A DNA stretch of 64,000 nt from Coprinellus micaceus (taxonomy: Eukaryota; Basidiomycota; Agaricomycetes; Agaricales; Psathyrellaceae), in the NCBI GenBank assembly GCA_951394405.1, contig OX596336.1:124001-188000 (forward strand). The letters run 5' to 3'. The first letter of the stretch is position 1. The number at the start of each line of letters is the position of its first letter. Below are positions 44,406 to 54,776 of the stretch, one piece after another. The position numbers and the translations under genes were made by a program. A model generated the notes under the pieces. The model was not told the origin of the DNA. It did no database searches and saw nothing but the letters and a program-made list of their open reading frames with translations.

Positions 44406-45499
44406 ATGGCGGGCCGTTTGGGGAAAAAGTCAACGCGCAACTAATATTCATTTTGCGCTACTTTTTACCCTATTTCGTACCAAATCGCGCAATTCTAAAG
44501 GTCCTTTGGATTTGCGCAACTTCGTGGCATCCGCGCAAAAATTGGAGACGAGGAGCGCAACTTTTGAGTTCACAGCGCAACTTTCTGATTCCGCGCGCAA
44601 CTCTTTTGATGAGGAGCGCAACTATTCCGGATGGGCGCAACACTTCATAAGGGGCGACTATGGAATAAGATATAACGTTATATGGGCTTTGGAGGCCATG
44701 CAGGTCCTTCAGTGTGACCCTGTAACCCAGGAGGCCGACGAGGAGGTCGATGTATGTACAACCATCTAATCTAATCTCAGATCTTGTATGATCGATCCTG
44801 TCTTTGGACCCGCTGCCCTTGCTTGGGCATGTCCCTCGCCACAGGTATGATTTGCAAAAGTCTAACAGCCTCAAATACAATTGCCTACATTAGGAACACC
44901 AGTAGTCAGTTCCATCCCAGCTATAGCCCTCACCCAGGCGACTGCCTTGCCCGGGATGTTCACTGAGCAGGTGCCGGCCGTGTGGTCTGCACACCTTTCA
45001 TCCGGTACTAGGGTATGGATAGGACAGGCTGTGGGGCCCCAATAATGTGTGCCAATGTAGACTTCATTATTCCAGTTCCATTTTGTCCTGCAGAGTGCCC
45101 CATGACATAACTACTCCAGCTTAGCGCCGAACGACACCGAGGGCGTTCAGAAGTAAGTCAGATAAGATCAGAGATTAGATTAGATGGTTATCCGCCGATC
45201 TCCTCCTCGACCTCCTGAGTGACAGGGTCATACTGAAGGACCTACATGGCCTCCAAAGCTTATATAACATTATATCTCATTTCATAGTCGCCCCTTACGA
45301 AGTGTTGCGCCCATCCGGAATAGTTGCGCTGTGAACTCAAAAGTTGCGCTCCTCGTCTCCAATTTTTGCGCGGATGCCACGAAGTTGCGCAAATCCAAAG
45401 GGCCTTTAGAATTGCGCGATTTGGTGCGAAATAGGGTAAAAAGTAGCGCAAAATGAATATTAGTTGCGCGTTGACTTTTTCCCCAAACGGCCCGCCATA
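44406..45499. mobile_element. Long-arm foldback element 2 in BTB gene K
   Basis: About 1.1 kb with inverted arms of some 330-370 bp (44406-44775 and 45180-45499), starting ATGGCGGGCCGTTTGGGG. Flanked by GTAGTGT at 44399-44405 and 45500-45506. Each arm carries about ten copies of GCGCAAC or close forms. The right arm lacks about 40 bp present in the left. The 400-bp centre is unique and not coding. Confidence 0.85.
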
Positions 45500-46196
45500 G
45501 TAGTGTTCATATCGCGTAGGCCACACCTTTCCGCGTCGCAATCGTAGTTCGTCTGACGATTCTTGTGCCCTCAGCGCTCATGCGATGAACGACCCGAAAT
45601 CTGCATTCTGCTACGCGGCAAGGTTCGACTATCCGGCGGTTGCTGATGCGGCCGCCCCTTACACCGTGGGCGAGAGTCTGGAAAGCATGGAGATACGGAT
45701 GGAGGGGTACCTAATTACCGTCTGCGCCTGGGTGAGTCCTGAGATGTACCTCACAAACGTATGGCTCACGGATTGCGAGGATGTAGCTTAGACTCAGGGA
45801 GCAATATCTACTCGTTGCAAACGCCCTCTTCACCGAAACCCCCCGTCTATATCAACGCCAAATGGCAGAGACACGATTGCGATGGCTGGGCTCCCTATTT
45901 CGACTCCATCATGTGCGAACTCCCTTGTACCGTGCCCGAAGTTATGAATCAGCTAGTGGAGAAGCAAATATCGATTGCCAGCCTATTCAATTGCCACGCA
46001 ATCGAGGAATGCTCCGACGGCATCTCGTGCTCACGCCGTGCGGACATTTGGAAAGGCACTTGTCTCGAGCTGTTCGATTGCATTGAGCCCTTCCACACAT
46101 TCCTCTAGTAGGAACTCATGTATCTCACTTACAACCCCATGTCGAATCATAGCACCGCATGAGCCATTGTGCATCTGCATACTACCCAGATAAACT

Positions 46197-46953
46197 CTAC
46201 AGGAATAGCGTGGCGAATCCGAGAAGGAAGAGTATACCGCCACTACCCGGTAGTCCGTCCCTCGGAACGCCGTTAGCAGCCCCACCAAGACCTGGAGCAG
46301 ACGAAGCACCCGCTGTGGCGGTACTTGCAGCTCCAGAGGTTCCCGATCCACCAGCACTTGCACCACCGGTTGTTCCTCCCCCTGTGGTCGAGCCGCTAGT
46401 TGAGCTGCCAGAGCTTGTACTGCTGGACGTAGACCCAGCAGTCGTAGATCCGCCAATAGGGACCCCCGCGGCCGCACAGGCTTGGATGATCTCTAGCTCC
46501 AAATTAGAAATTGGCAGGTGGCCAGCAGGAGAGACGAAGGAATGTACTCACGTTTTTCCAAGGTATTACCCTGGGCTCTGATCGACTCTGCGGTCGTTCC
46601 CGAGATACCGACGACTTCCCCACCAGTGAGAATCGCATTCGCTGCTTCGTTGGCTTGGAGGTCAGCGATGAGGCACGTGATGCAATCATCGAGCGCGTTG
46701 AAGTTATCGGTCGTGCAAGCGCATTTCTCGTAGCTTGCGGCTGCCTTGCACTCCTGGATATTGTCGGTTCACAGTGAGGACGTGGTGTGACGAAAATGAA
46801 GGTCGGAAACATACCTTGTCGACAGCAGCAACCTTCTGACAGCTGGGGTCACACTGGGCTCAGAGTTAGTGTAAGGCAAATGTATGAGAAAGGGGTGGAA
46901 CTCACAGTTCCACGACGGGTAAGCGAGCTCGCAGGATCCGGGACTAGTGTCAT
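46197..46953 (-). CDS. Short Cys-rich protein with GPI-anchor-like C-terminus
   Basis: Minus-strand exons 46953-46906, 46853-46815, 46753-46552 and 46492-46197 keep phase (194 residues). Cys pattern: CDPSC, then CKAAASYEKCAC, CITC and one more Cys, typical of short basidiomycete surface proteins that resemble, but do not fit exactly, the CFEM spacing. A Gly/Ser/Thr-rich stretch follows (about 50 residues), then a hydrophobic C-terminus (GGILFLLGFATLFL), as expected for GPI anchoring to membrane or wall. No signal peptide is seen with the ATG at 46953; an upstream exon is likely missing, since TTAG stands just before that ATG. Function unknown. Confidence 0.65.
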
Positions 46954-48217
46954 ACCGCTAACTAGAATGTAACGCTTTAGGACCCTCACACCAATGAGTG
47001 CCACATAACACGTCGCACCTCGCAGAACGCCGAGTAACGCGACAAACGTCGGAGCTTGAGGTACATTGCGGTGTGGTGATCAAGTAATTCTTGGGGAGGG
47101 AAATCGAAACGACAGTGGTAAGAAGCCAGTCAAAGAGGGACGAAGAGGATGAAGGGTAAGAAGGACCACGGCCTTCTTTTAAGTAATCGATAAAAGTCCG
47201 CGGAATCAAAAAGGAACACTGAGCCCTGAACGACATTGGGTAGCATCACGGTGTTGCGCGCAGTCCGGAATGACCTGATGGCGCTGATCATATTCATCTC
47301 CGCCTGAAATAGGCAGGGGCGGATGAACAACTGCCACCTGAGATTATCTGCACATATCACAGCCCCGCCAGAACGACCGACCTGGCAAGGTTCCAACTCT
47401 CGCTCGGTTTTGCGGCCTTCGATCGAGTTGCGTCCCTTCGCTCACAAGGTCCTCCACTGATTTCCGCCTCTCCCGCATCACCTTTTCTGCGTGTCACATT
47501 TTTCTGGGGCATGATACGTACCACGTTTTTCTGCGGGGGCTGGTATGAGTGTTGCATGAGATGGGTGCCGATGGCGCCTATCCTTAACTGGGACGATGTC
47601 TAGCTATTGCATCTCTGCCGAATCCCGCCCCCAGGCCGCCACCTTGCGACAGACCGAGCCCCGGGCGTGTTGAGCTTTATCAAAGGCGAACCGAGTCCCC
47701 AGCACGCGATTCACGCGCCTGGAGTTCATCGGCGACAGCGTCTGTGAGGAGATATTCAGCGCGAGTCTAACGAATTGATGGATACCACACATCCGTCAAC
47801 GATATCAGCCCCAGCGGAACTTCGCACATCCTGCATTGGTCTCGGTCTGGCACATCCATGGGGGCTGTTCCCAAGACCGGAAAGCAAAGTAGAATCGAAG
47901 GTAGCTCTGGGGGACTTCCCGGTAACAATAGGTTTCAAGTCTAGGAGGGTAAGGGAGTAAATGTCTTTCGCACGACAAGGTGGCCTGGGCAGTGTCAGTG
48001 CTACTGTCGTCGGAGAAAACGCATTGCTATCCGTCATTAAATTGGCACATTTGGGGGATATTTACGACTATAGCTCTACTGTACCAGGTGGGCTCCAAGA
48101 TACTCCGCGCTGAGGCCAAAACCCCTGACCCTAGTCAACAAGGGGTTGGGACATTTACACAGAGGATCTGGGGTTACGAGTTAGCTCATTGACCGTGATG
48201 CCGGGAAGAAGTCATCC
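46954..48217. other. Intergenic region
   Basis: May hold the missing first exon of the Cys-rich gene (46960-47250, minus). Nothing else recognised; open frames here are short and unlike known families. Confidence 0.4.
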
Positions 48218-48879
48218 TCAAACACCATTCATGGTCGTGCCGACCAGCTCCTCTACATGTCGTGCAACTCTAGCGATACTTTCGTTGGCCTTTACCCGAA
48301 GCTCCTGGGTTCCTCCAGCCACGACGTCCATTTCTTTGATTATATCCTCCCCTATGGTCAGCGCACGCTTGAGGCACCGCTCGGCCCCCTCAAGGTACCT
48401 AACTCGCTGTTTCAGATGGCGTATGGTCCCGCCTTCCGCCCCACGCTGAGCCCTATGAGCATGGGACCGATACATTCCACTCACTAACCCTATCGCAATG
48501 AGCATATTCTTTCAAGTTATCGAGCGGGAACCCACTTACGCTCCGGTTCTCCCATAACCACGTCAGGCGTCAGACTCAGCATCTGCATCGCAGCTAATGC
48601 CTCTTCGATTGCTGTGGTGCTTTCAGAAACAGGATTGGCTCGTGTGCTTTTATGGCTGGTCACATTGTCCATCGGAACCTCCCATTCCTGGAAGTTCGGC
48701 GAATGTCTATACCGACCAGGAGGACGCCGATTACGAACAGGATTTCTTCTAGGGGTGGGGAAAGCTGTGAGCCCAGGCCCGTTCAAGGGGTCCAAGCTGT
48801 TCGCTTGGGTAGGGCGCAGAGGGACTGCGGACGAAAAGGCGTAGGGTACGGTTGACATTTGCACAGGGGAAGGGTACAT
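48218..48879 (-). CDS. Lineage-specific coiled-coil protein (copy 1)
   Basis: Exons 48879-48540 and 48489-48218 join in phase (203 residues) from ATG (MYPSPVQ). The N-terminal half is Pro/Arg-rich and probably disordered, then a short helix (EEALAAMQMLSL). After the intron a heptad-like helix, RHLKQRVRYLEGAERCLKR and a long helical tail, suggests a coiled coil. The protein at 51277 shares the layout and motifs. No known family recognised, so no function is offered. Confidence 0.55.
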
Positions 48880-49444
48880 CCAGTCTCGCACTTATATTTG
48901 ATTCAAGATAAGCAACCGACTTGCCTTGACTCCTCCGGGCCACGCGACAGGTGTGGGCGTAGCCGACTCGGGGTAGCTGCGCGACATTTTCCGGATGATT
49001 AAGAGTGTTCAGGGTGACTAGTGCGCTGCGGTGAGGTTATGTGAGTGGTTCATCGGAGCTGCAAGAACACATCCGGGCCTGATCGAGAGAAAGCGGGAGG
49101 GAACAGGGGATACCTGAGGACGCGGAGAATCGGGAAAAGTGACTGCCATCGCTTCGCTAGGTGACTGCATATTCTCGGGTGTCAAGAACACCACCTCCCC
49201 GACGTATTTCACAGCGAATCTCCCGCCAAGTGGGGTTTCCCCGTCCCGGGGAATTCACTTCCCTATCTGCCTAAGACGTGCACGTTCTGTATTCCATGAG
49301 AGTTAGAAGAATAAAATATATACAGGTCAAGAAAGTGTTGATCGTCGGACGTTGTGGTCTAGCTACTGGTACAGGAAGGCTGTGCAATATGGAATATAGT
49401 ACATAATTCTTCAGCATCCATTGGCATGCGCTGACGCTCAGCGC
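48880..49444. other. Intergenic spacer
   Basis: No gene or repeat recognised. Confidence 0.4.
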
Positions 49445-49830
49445 TCAATACCTAGAACCCAGAACGGGGCATCTGTGTAAATTGATCGTGCCCTCAAGGC
49501 AGATGTGCTTGCAAGCGTCGCACTGAGTGAGCAAACACTGCAAATCAAATCGACTGAGACCAGCATGCTCGGAGGTCGTGAAGAGGGATCCGACCAGGTC
49601 AAAATTGTCGGCCTGAGTGTGCAGGACCTGCCCATCGCAGCGATGATGGTGGAGTTTGTCGACGAAAACGAGATTTTGGCACTGGGAGCATTTCCGCATG
49701 ATTTGGCGGAATTCCCCCTTGCTGACGCCGGGACCAAACAAACGCCCGAGACGGAAAAGCACCTCGAGGTTGGAAGGTTTCAAGCGGCGTGGGTTAAACA
49801 TTGTGATTTTGCAGCCCTTGAGGAAAATAT
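49445..49830 (-). CDS. Cys/His-rich protein (copy 1), 5' end unresolved
   Basis: A minus-strand exon encoding FNPRRLKPSNLEVLFRL, EFRQIMRKCSQCQNL, DKLHHHRC, then CDACKHICLEG and LHRCPVL at the C-terminus. Two C-x2-C...H-x-C units about 50 residues apart could bind zinc. The protein at 54078-54776 has the same units in the same spacing. The 5' portion is uncertain: the frame has no ATG near its start, so an upstream exon exists or the gene is truncated. Family unknown to me. Confidence 0.55.
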
Positions 49831-51276
49831 CATTGACCTCATGTTCTACGCCCAGTGAGCATACGAAGTCTAAAGTGTCAGGAAGTGTTGAGCGTACCAA
49901 TTCGTTCCTGATGCCTGGGACTCCTCCAAGGAAAGACTGTAGGAACCGGAGACGGTTCCTTCGTTTGCGAGTAGAGATCTATGATGCAAGCATCGCCTTC
50001 TACGGCGCACAATACGACAAATAATGAATAGGTGGAGCCAGACGGAAGATTCGACGCAACCCACCAGGACTTGGACCAATGACGGAGCTTGCCCCAGTCG
50101 CGTCCCCCTCCTGTGAGGGTTCGTGAGATACTTGGACGGTGATTCCGAGGTGGAGTGGAGAGGGTAATGCTGGCATCGGGACCTAAGATTAAGTCGCAGG
50201 GCAATCTCGGAGAGCAACTAAAGTGGAGAAGGGATTCCGATGGTGACGAGGATGATATCTCACCTGCACCAGCCTTCCTAGATTTATATCCTCCCTGGCT
50301 GAGCTGCGGGTACCCAACGTTGGTGACTCCTCTTGTCGTCAGGTTCTGATTCCGTGGCAACTATTGAGTCACAACGATTGCGCACTGCGCCTGCGGCTCG
50401 CAGTGGCGAGCTTCCGAACAACAGCACGACCACGGCGGTTTCAAGGCGACCTGAGGGACGGCTCGCACTGGCAGTTGGCGGAATCAAACCGTGTGAAAAC
50501 CGTGCTTGGCTGGCTCCCCAAGGCCAAACAAAAGGTAACGGTTTGTTTGGTTACCCGTGCTTGTGGCAGTTCTAGCATTGCCTGATCTCTGAGTCACTCG
50601 GATTCTTCCTCAAGGCCATGCGACCTTCCAAACGCTGTCACGACAGTACCCTCAGGGCCTCTTCCTGTTGGACTACCGCATAGTGCCCGGGGTTTTCTAA
50701 ATTCTCTTGGTGTTGGATGCGGCACAGGGAAGAGGTAGACCTCATCCCGGCCTACGATGGGGCGGTACTATGCGTGAGTGTGTGCGATGAGAATTATCTT
50801 GATCAAGAAGCGCTTGACATTGGGGAGGCTTGCAGGGGTCTCTCTCCGAGATGCTGGAAGTAGATCCATGTAACCAACCACGGATATCATAGCCTATTAC
50901 ACAGGACAACCGATCTGGAATGGCTCAATGTCTTGTTCGGTTATGTGCGCCCAGATGGAGGAGGGCACCTCTTGGAACCTGGTGGATCCGGTGAACCTAC
51001 AGTCGGCCTAACCATTACCAAATGCGAGATCGCGCAACCTTCAAAACCCGCTCGCAAGCCTCCGTGTCCGTACATGTAGGATCTGCCAGGCCAAATGCCA
51101 GACGACTCTTGACGGCACGCATCGCAAATCGCAGGACACATTTATTGGTGAGAACATATGGGATTTCAGCAAAGCTTTGGGGAGGTGAAGTTTGATGATG
51201 CGACGCGGGCTATGGCGAAATTGGGCCCGAAAATATGGCACGGTACAACGAGATGCTAAATGGCCCACTAGTAACT
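49831..51276. other. Intergenic region
   Basis: May hold upstream exons of the copy-1 Cys/His gene. A hairpin-forming stretch lies near 50525-50560 (AAACAAA...TTTGTTTGG). No gene recognised. Confidence 0.4.
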
Positions 51277-51864
51277 TTAACTTGGAATATGAAATGTTTC
51301 TGTCGCATGGCCCGCTAAACTGTTTAGAGCTTCGTCCGCCTTCAACAGGAGGTCCTGCATTTCCTTTCCCCTGACATCCCTTTCAGCAAATGTGTTCACC
51401 TTGATGAGCCGCCGTTCGGCCGCCTGAAGGTGTCGAATAAGTGATCGGACGGTCGCGGCTCGGCATTTATCCAACCACTCGGCGCTGGGACGAGTGATCT
51501 CTGGGCTCTGGGTTGCTGCTGGCCATCGGAGTGTTATTATGCTGTCCGGGAGAGGGAGCGTTCCTAACTTACGTTTGTCAACCTCCATGCGTTCTTCGCG
51601 TGATAAACTGAGGAGTAGCATCGCCGCCTCGATGGAGGTTTGGCTGTCAGTGCCGTCGTGCTGTTTGTATCCCGGGGTTGGTCTTCCCTTGTAGGGGAGA
51701 TTTCCTTGTCTGTATCTTGCGGGTGGTGTTCGAAAGCTGGATGGACCCCTTGTAGAAGTGGTAAACAGTGCTTGAGGGTCCGTGGGTTGGGGGGCGCGGG
51801 CCAGTGGGAATGCGGGATCGCGGGAGCTGAGGAACATCGACATGGCGTCTGAATGTATTCCCAT
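51277..51864 (-). CDS. Lineage-specific coiled-coil protein (copy 2)
   Basis: ATG at 51864 (MGIHSDAMSMFL). An open frame of 195 residues covers it, but a GTAAGT at 51567 and a CAG/CCAGAG about 70 bp on suggest the same intron as in copy 1, open by chance. The protein has a Pro-rich N-terminal half with SIEAAMLLLSL, then RHLQAAERRLIKV and a helical tail, parallel to the gene at 48218. Function unknown. Confidence 0.55.
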   Translation of the reverse strand: MGIHSDAMSMFLSSRDPAFPLARAPQPTDPQALFTTSTRGPSSFRTPPARYRQGNLPYKGRPTPGYKQHDGTDSQTSIEAAMLLLSLSREERMEVDKRKLGTLPLPDSIITLRWPAATQSPEITRPSAEWLDKCRAATVRSLIRHLQAAERRLIKVNTFAERDVRGKEMQDLLLKADEALNSLAGHATETFHIPS

Positions 51865-52580
51865 TCACTGAGCACATGCTCACCTTATGTACCCTTGACT
51901 AGATCACCGAGTCAACCGCCAATGCGTGGGTCCTTGGAGGGTGATCGATGGCTGCGCTGCCCCTCAACACAGAGCTGCGGCAAGCTGCGCAAGTCCGTGT
52001 TCCTGAGTCTGTTTTGCTCAGACTCGGATTCACTGAGGGCATTGGCGCTGTCAAACTACGTTGTATGTGCACCGTGGGACTTCTTTTCCACCAGCGCCTA
52101 TCACTCCATCATTCCGGGCCACGGTACAGCGAGTACTTGGGGACCATCCGTCGGTCGCGAGATGATCAAAACGATGTTAGATGGATATTAGAGACTATCT
52201 GGTGACCTAGAAGAGAAAGGTTTCTCAGCCGTGTTTAAGTTGTTGCGGTGAGGGAAATCGAAGTGAAATTCAATAATCAACAGAGCCGTAGCGCTGAGCT
52301 GTAGTACTCAGTATCTAAGCTTCTAGGCCTAAGGTTGGAATAGACAATTGTAATAAACCATGATGAACGATACATATGTGCATGATGATAGTGAGTCAAA
52401 ATGTTTGGGCTTAAAGATAGGCAATGGCGGAAAAGAACGTCAAGGCACCGAGGGAATGCATAGCAGGACATCTGGGCCCAAGGGACTGCTACTTGCATCA
52501 ATGAGTGCTGGATCTACCAACGACCACGAAGTTCTCACAGGTGGCGCATCGACGCAGACCACGGCGGATACGAGCCTTAC
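51865..52580. other. Intergenic spacer
   Basis: No gene recognised. Confidence 0.4.
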
Positions 52581-53246
52581 CTAACCCGGAATAGCGGCGC
52601 AAACGGTGAAGAAGAGTTGGGCGAAATGGGCCCCGGCCGCGACGTTCGAAACGGCGGAGGCGAAGTGCTCGGCAAAATGCACCGTTAGAACGGGAGTCTT
52701 ATCGATACGTGAGATGAGTATAATATACATGTGAAGGAGGGGAAGCTCACTTCGACGTTGGTGGAGTGCCACTGGACGGAGCCTGGAAGCAGGCGCGCGG
52801 TTCCGGAGCGGGGCACGGATCGTGAATGAAACAGGAGCCGTAGGCGACCACCCACAGTCCTTCAAGGAATCATCGAGCCGTTCAGGGCGTGGCGAAGAAG
52901 AGGGAGAAGGCGAGGATGAGGGCGTCTTCCAGTACTGGGTGCCACCCTTCCCAAACAGAGCACGGATCATCTCCGAGACAGAGGGCGTAGGCGACCGGAC
53001 ACAGTCCTCGGAGTGATCGTCGAACCAGTCGGGACGTGGCGAGGAGGGAGGCGAAGGCGAGGGTGAGGGCGTCTTCCGGTGCTGCGTGCCACCCTTCCCA
53101 AACAGAGCACGGATCATCTCCGAGACAGAGGGCGTAGGCGACCGGACACGGTCCTCCGAGTATTCATCGAGCCATTCAGGGCGGGGCGAAGAAGGGGTCG
53201 AAGGAGTAGGTGAATGGACGTGATCCCCAGAGTAACCATCCAGCAA
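52581..53246 (-). CDS. Ser/Pro-rich tandem-repeat protein, partial model
   Basis: A minus-strand open stretch holds about three imperfect repeats of roughly 49 residues: SPRPxWxDxxSEDxVRSPTP, SVSEMIRALFGKGGTQ and KTPSxSPSP. The last unit has diverged. A probable intron near 52750-52700 (GTGAGC...TAAG) separates a final short exon, VLTVHFAEHFASAVSNVAAG, ending AAIPG. The first codon of the stretch is TTG after CTCTAG, so it is an internal exon and the true start is upstream. Unknown function; the repeats have many candidate SP/TP phosphosites. Confidence 0.45.
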   Translation of the reverse strand: MLDGYSGDHVHSPTPSTPSSPRPEWLDEYSEDRVRSPTPSVSEMIRALFGKGGTQHRKTPSPSPSPPSSPRPDWFDDHSEDCVRSPTPSVSEMIRALFGKGGTQYWKTPSSSPSPSSSPRPERLDDSLKDCGWSPTAPVSFTIRAPLRNRAPASRLRPVALHQRRSELPLLHMYIILISRIDKTPVLTVHFAEHFASAVSNVAAGAHFAQLFFTVCAAIPG

Positions 53247-54077
53247 GGCTAGAGGCCGGCGCAGAGAAGGGTCAGTGCGCGTATGGAAGGATGAGGCGTG
53301 GGTGACGAACTGTTTTGAACATCTTCTTCCGCTTTAATTACCTCCCTGCCCACGGGGGGCCGAACGCTGGCAGTATCTTGGGACATATTGCGCGTATTGG
53401 TGGTGAATTGAATATTGCGGTTTAATAAAAAAGACTGGGCGAGGAGAACAGTGTGAAGGGGTATGGACCTGTGTCGAGCTGAATATAAATGCGGTCATTG
53501 TGGGCGTTGGCTGCGGATGGGTCGACTGCGGGCTTACGCAGATTGAGTCAAGATGTTTCGCCATGACTCGACCCGGGGTTCGAAGAGAAGAACATGTCTG
53601 AGTCGGAGGGAATGGTGAGAAGGGGGTTGTGGCTACTGTGCCACGAAAAGGAGGGAGCAGCGGGGAGATCAACGAACTCGGCAAATGCCGAAGCTCGTGC
53701 GAGGGATGTCGCGTTCTACGCCGAAAACCAACAGTTGTGAGTGCGGAAACACGAGGCCCCTAACAAGCGGCCCCGTCTGACCGTTCTCGAGCCCAGCCAA
53801 GTCCACAGCCAGGATGCGCACCTCTGTCAATCACGCATCGTTGACTTGTGCATCGAGGATGAGGGCTGAGATCCAGCAATCGTCCCAAATGGTACCCGAG
53901 AAGCACCTTCCGGTATTTTCAACCCATGTACCCGTCTGGCAGTACCAAATTTCCCCATTATTTAATGTTTGAACCCATCATAAGCATACAAAATTCAAGG
54001 TTACTTGTGGAACAACGACAGCTGGAAAGTACTACTAGGGTACTGGGTTAGAGGTCGATGGTGCGCCATATAGATAA
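53247..54077. other. Intergenic spacer
   Basis: Likely contains the first exon of the tandem-repeat gene. No other feature recognised. Confidence 0.4.
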
Positions 54078-54776
54078 TCAATCCAGAACGGGGCAGTTGT
54101 GAAAGTAGATCGTGCACTCTCGGCAGACCCGTTCGCACGCATGGCAACGAATGAACAGTCGCTGAACGTCAGAAAGGCTCAGACCGGGGTTGGGTGCAGA
54201 CGAGTTGAGCTCTCCGGCGAGGTCAAGATCAGGCTCCTGGGTCAGGAGGGCTAGCTCGTTGCACCGATGTACATGGCGCTTGTCCGCGAACATGAGGTTC
54301 TCGCAGCACGAGCATTCCCAGAATATCTGGCGGAACTCAGCTCGGGTGATGCCGTCCCCAAGCTCACGACACAGCCGGAAGAGGAGGGCCAAATTCGACT
54401 CTCCATCTTCACGTGGATTGAAGCGACGGAGATCGGAGGCCGCGAGGTAAGCGCCATCGGCTGAAAGGTTTGCGTGAAAGGTGAATACTATGCTCTCGCT
54501 GCCAACTGACAGGCACTTACTGAGCCGCTCGGGAGTTATGGAAATGACGAGGTGTAAACCCATGACCGAGCCTATGGACGTTGCAGGGAAGGATATGAGT
54601 GTGCGCTCTCGGCGAAGGGGGTAAAACGAACCTTCAGTCTCTTCGCCCTCTATGGTAGTATCCTCAGCCTCATGAAAAGCGGCGCCATCTTGCATTTCGG
54701 TATCGGCGGCTGACGCGAGTGTCTTTTCAAGAAGGCGATCGACGACAGGATCTTCGATGGCACTTGACGTGTTCAT
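54078..54776 (-). CDS. Cys/His-rich protein (copy 2)
   Basis: ATG at 54776 (MNTSSAIEDPV). The N-terminal part is acidic. A region with GTAAGT at 54518 and TTTCAG near 54463 is probably an intron that is open in frame, so the protein has about 213-232 residues. The C-terminal half has FNPREDGESNLALLFRL, EFRQIFWECSCCENL, DKRHVHRC, and CHACERVCRECTIYFHNC. As in copy 1 these form two C-x2-C...H-x-C units that may bind zinc. Together with the coiled-coil genes it suggests duplicated gene pairs. No known function. Confidence 0.6.
   Translation of the reverse strand: MNTSSAIEDPVVDRLLEKTLASAADTEMQDGAAFHEAEDTTIEGEETEGSFYPLRRERTLISFPATSIGSVMGLHLVISITPERLSKCLSVGSESIVFTFHANLSADGAYLAASDLRRFNPREDGESNLALLFRLCRELGDGITRAEFRQIFWECSCCENLMFADKRHVHRCNELALLTQEPDLDLAGELNSSAPNPGLSLSDVQRLFIRCHACERVCRECTIYFHNCPVLD

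Larger units (their letters stand above)
42974..46108 (+). pseudogene. BTB/POZ paralog K, split by two inverted-repeat elements
   Basis: Exon 0 (42974-43004, MPYPVQKQCP) and the BTB exon from 43064 (VDGCTTPVDIILRSSDQALI) run into one element at 43337. The exon resumes at 44365 (EKYLVYSAMAVC), is cut again at 44406, and finishes at 45507-45515 before its donor. Taking out both elements with one copy of each target duplication gives a 316-nt BTB exon in correct phase. Exon 2 is 45575-45731 (ends CAW). The last exon (about 45780-46108) shows LREQYLLVANAL in one frame and DGWAPYFDSIMC...FHTFL in another, so it also has a frameshift near 45850. Not expected to give a working protein. Confidence 0.85.

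Noticed and set aside
44406..44770. Protein-like reading (RYNVIWALEAMQVLQCDP) in the arms of element 2
   Set aside because: The same stretch lies in both inverted arms with changes that do not favour coding; more likely non-coding repeat.
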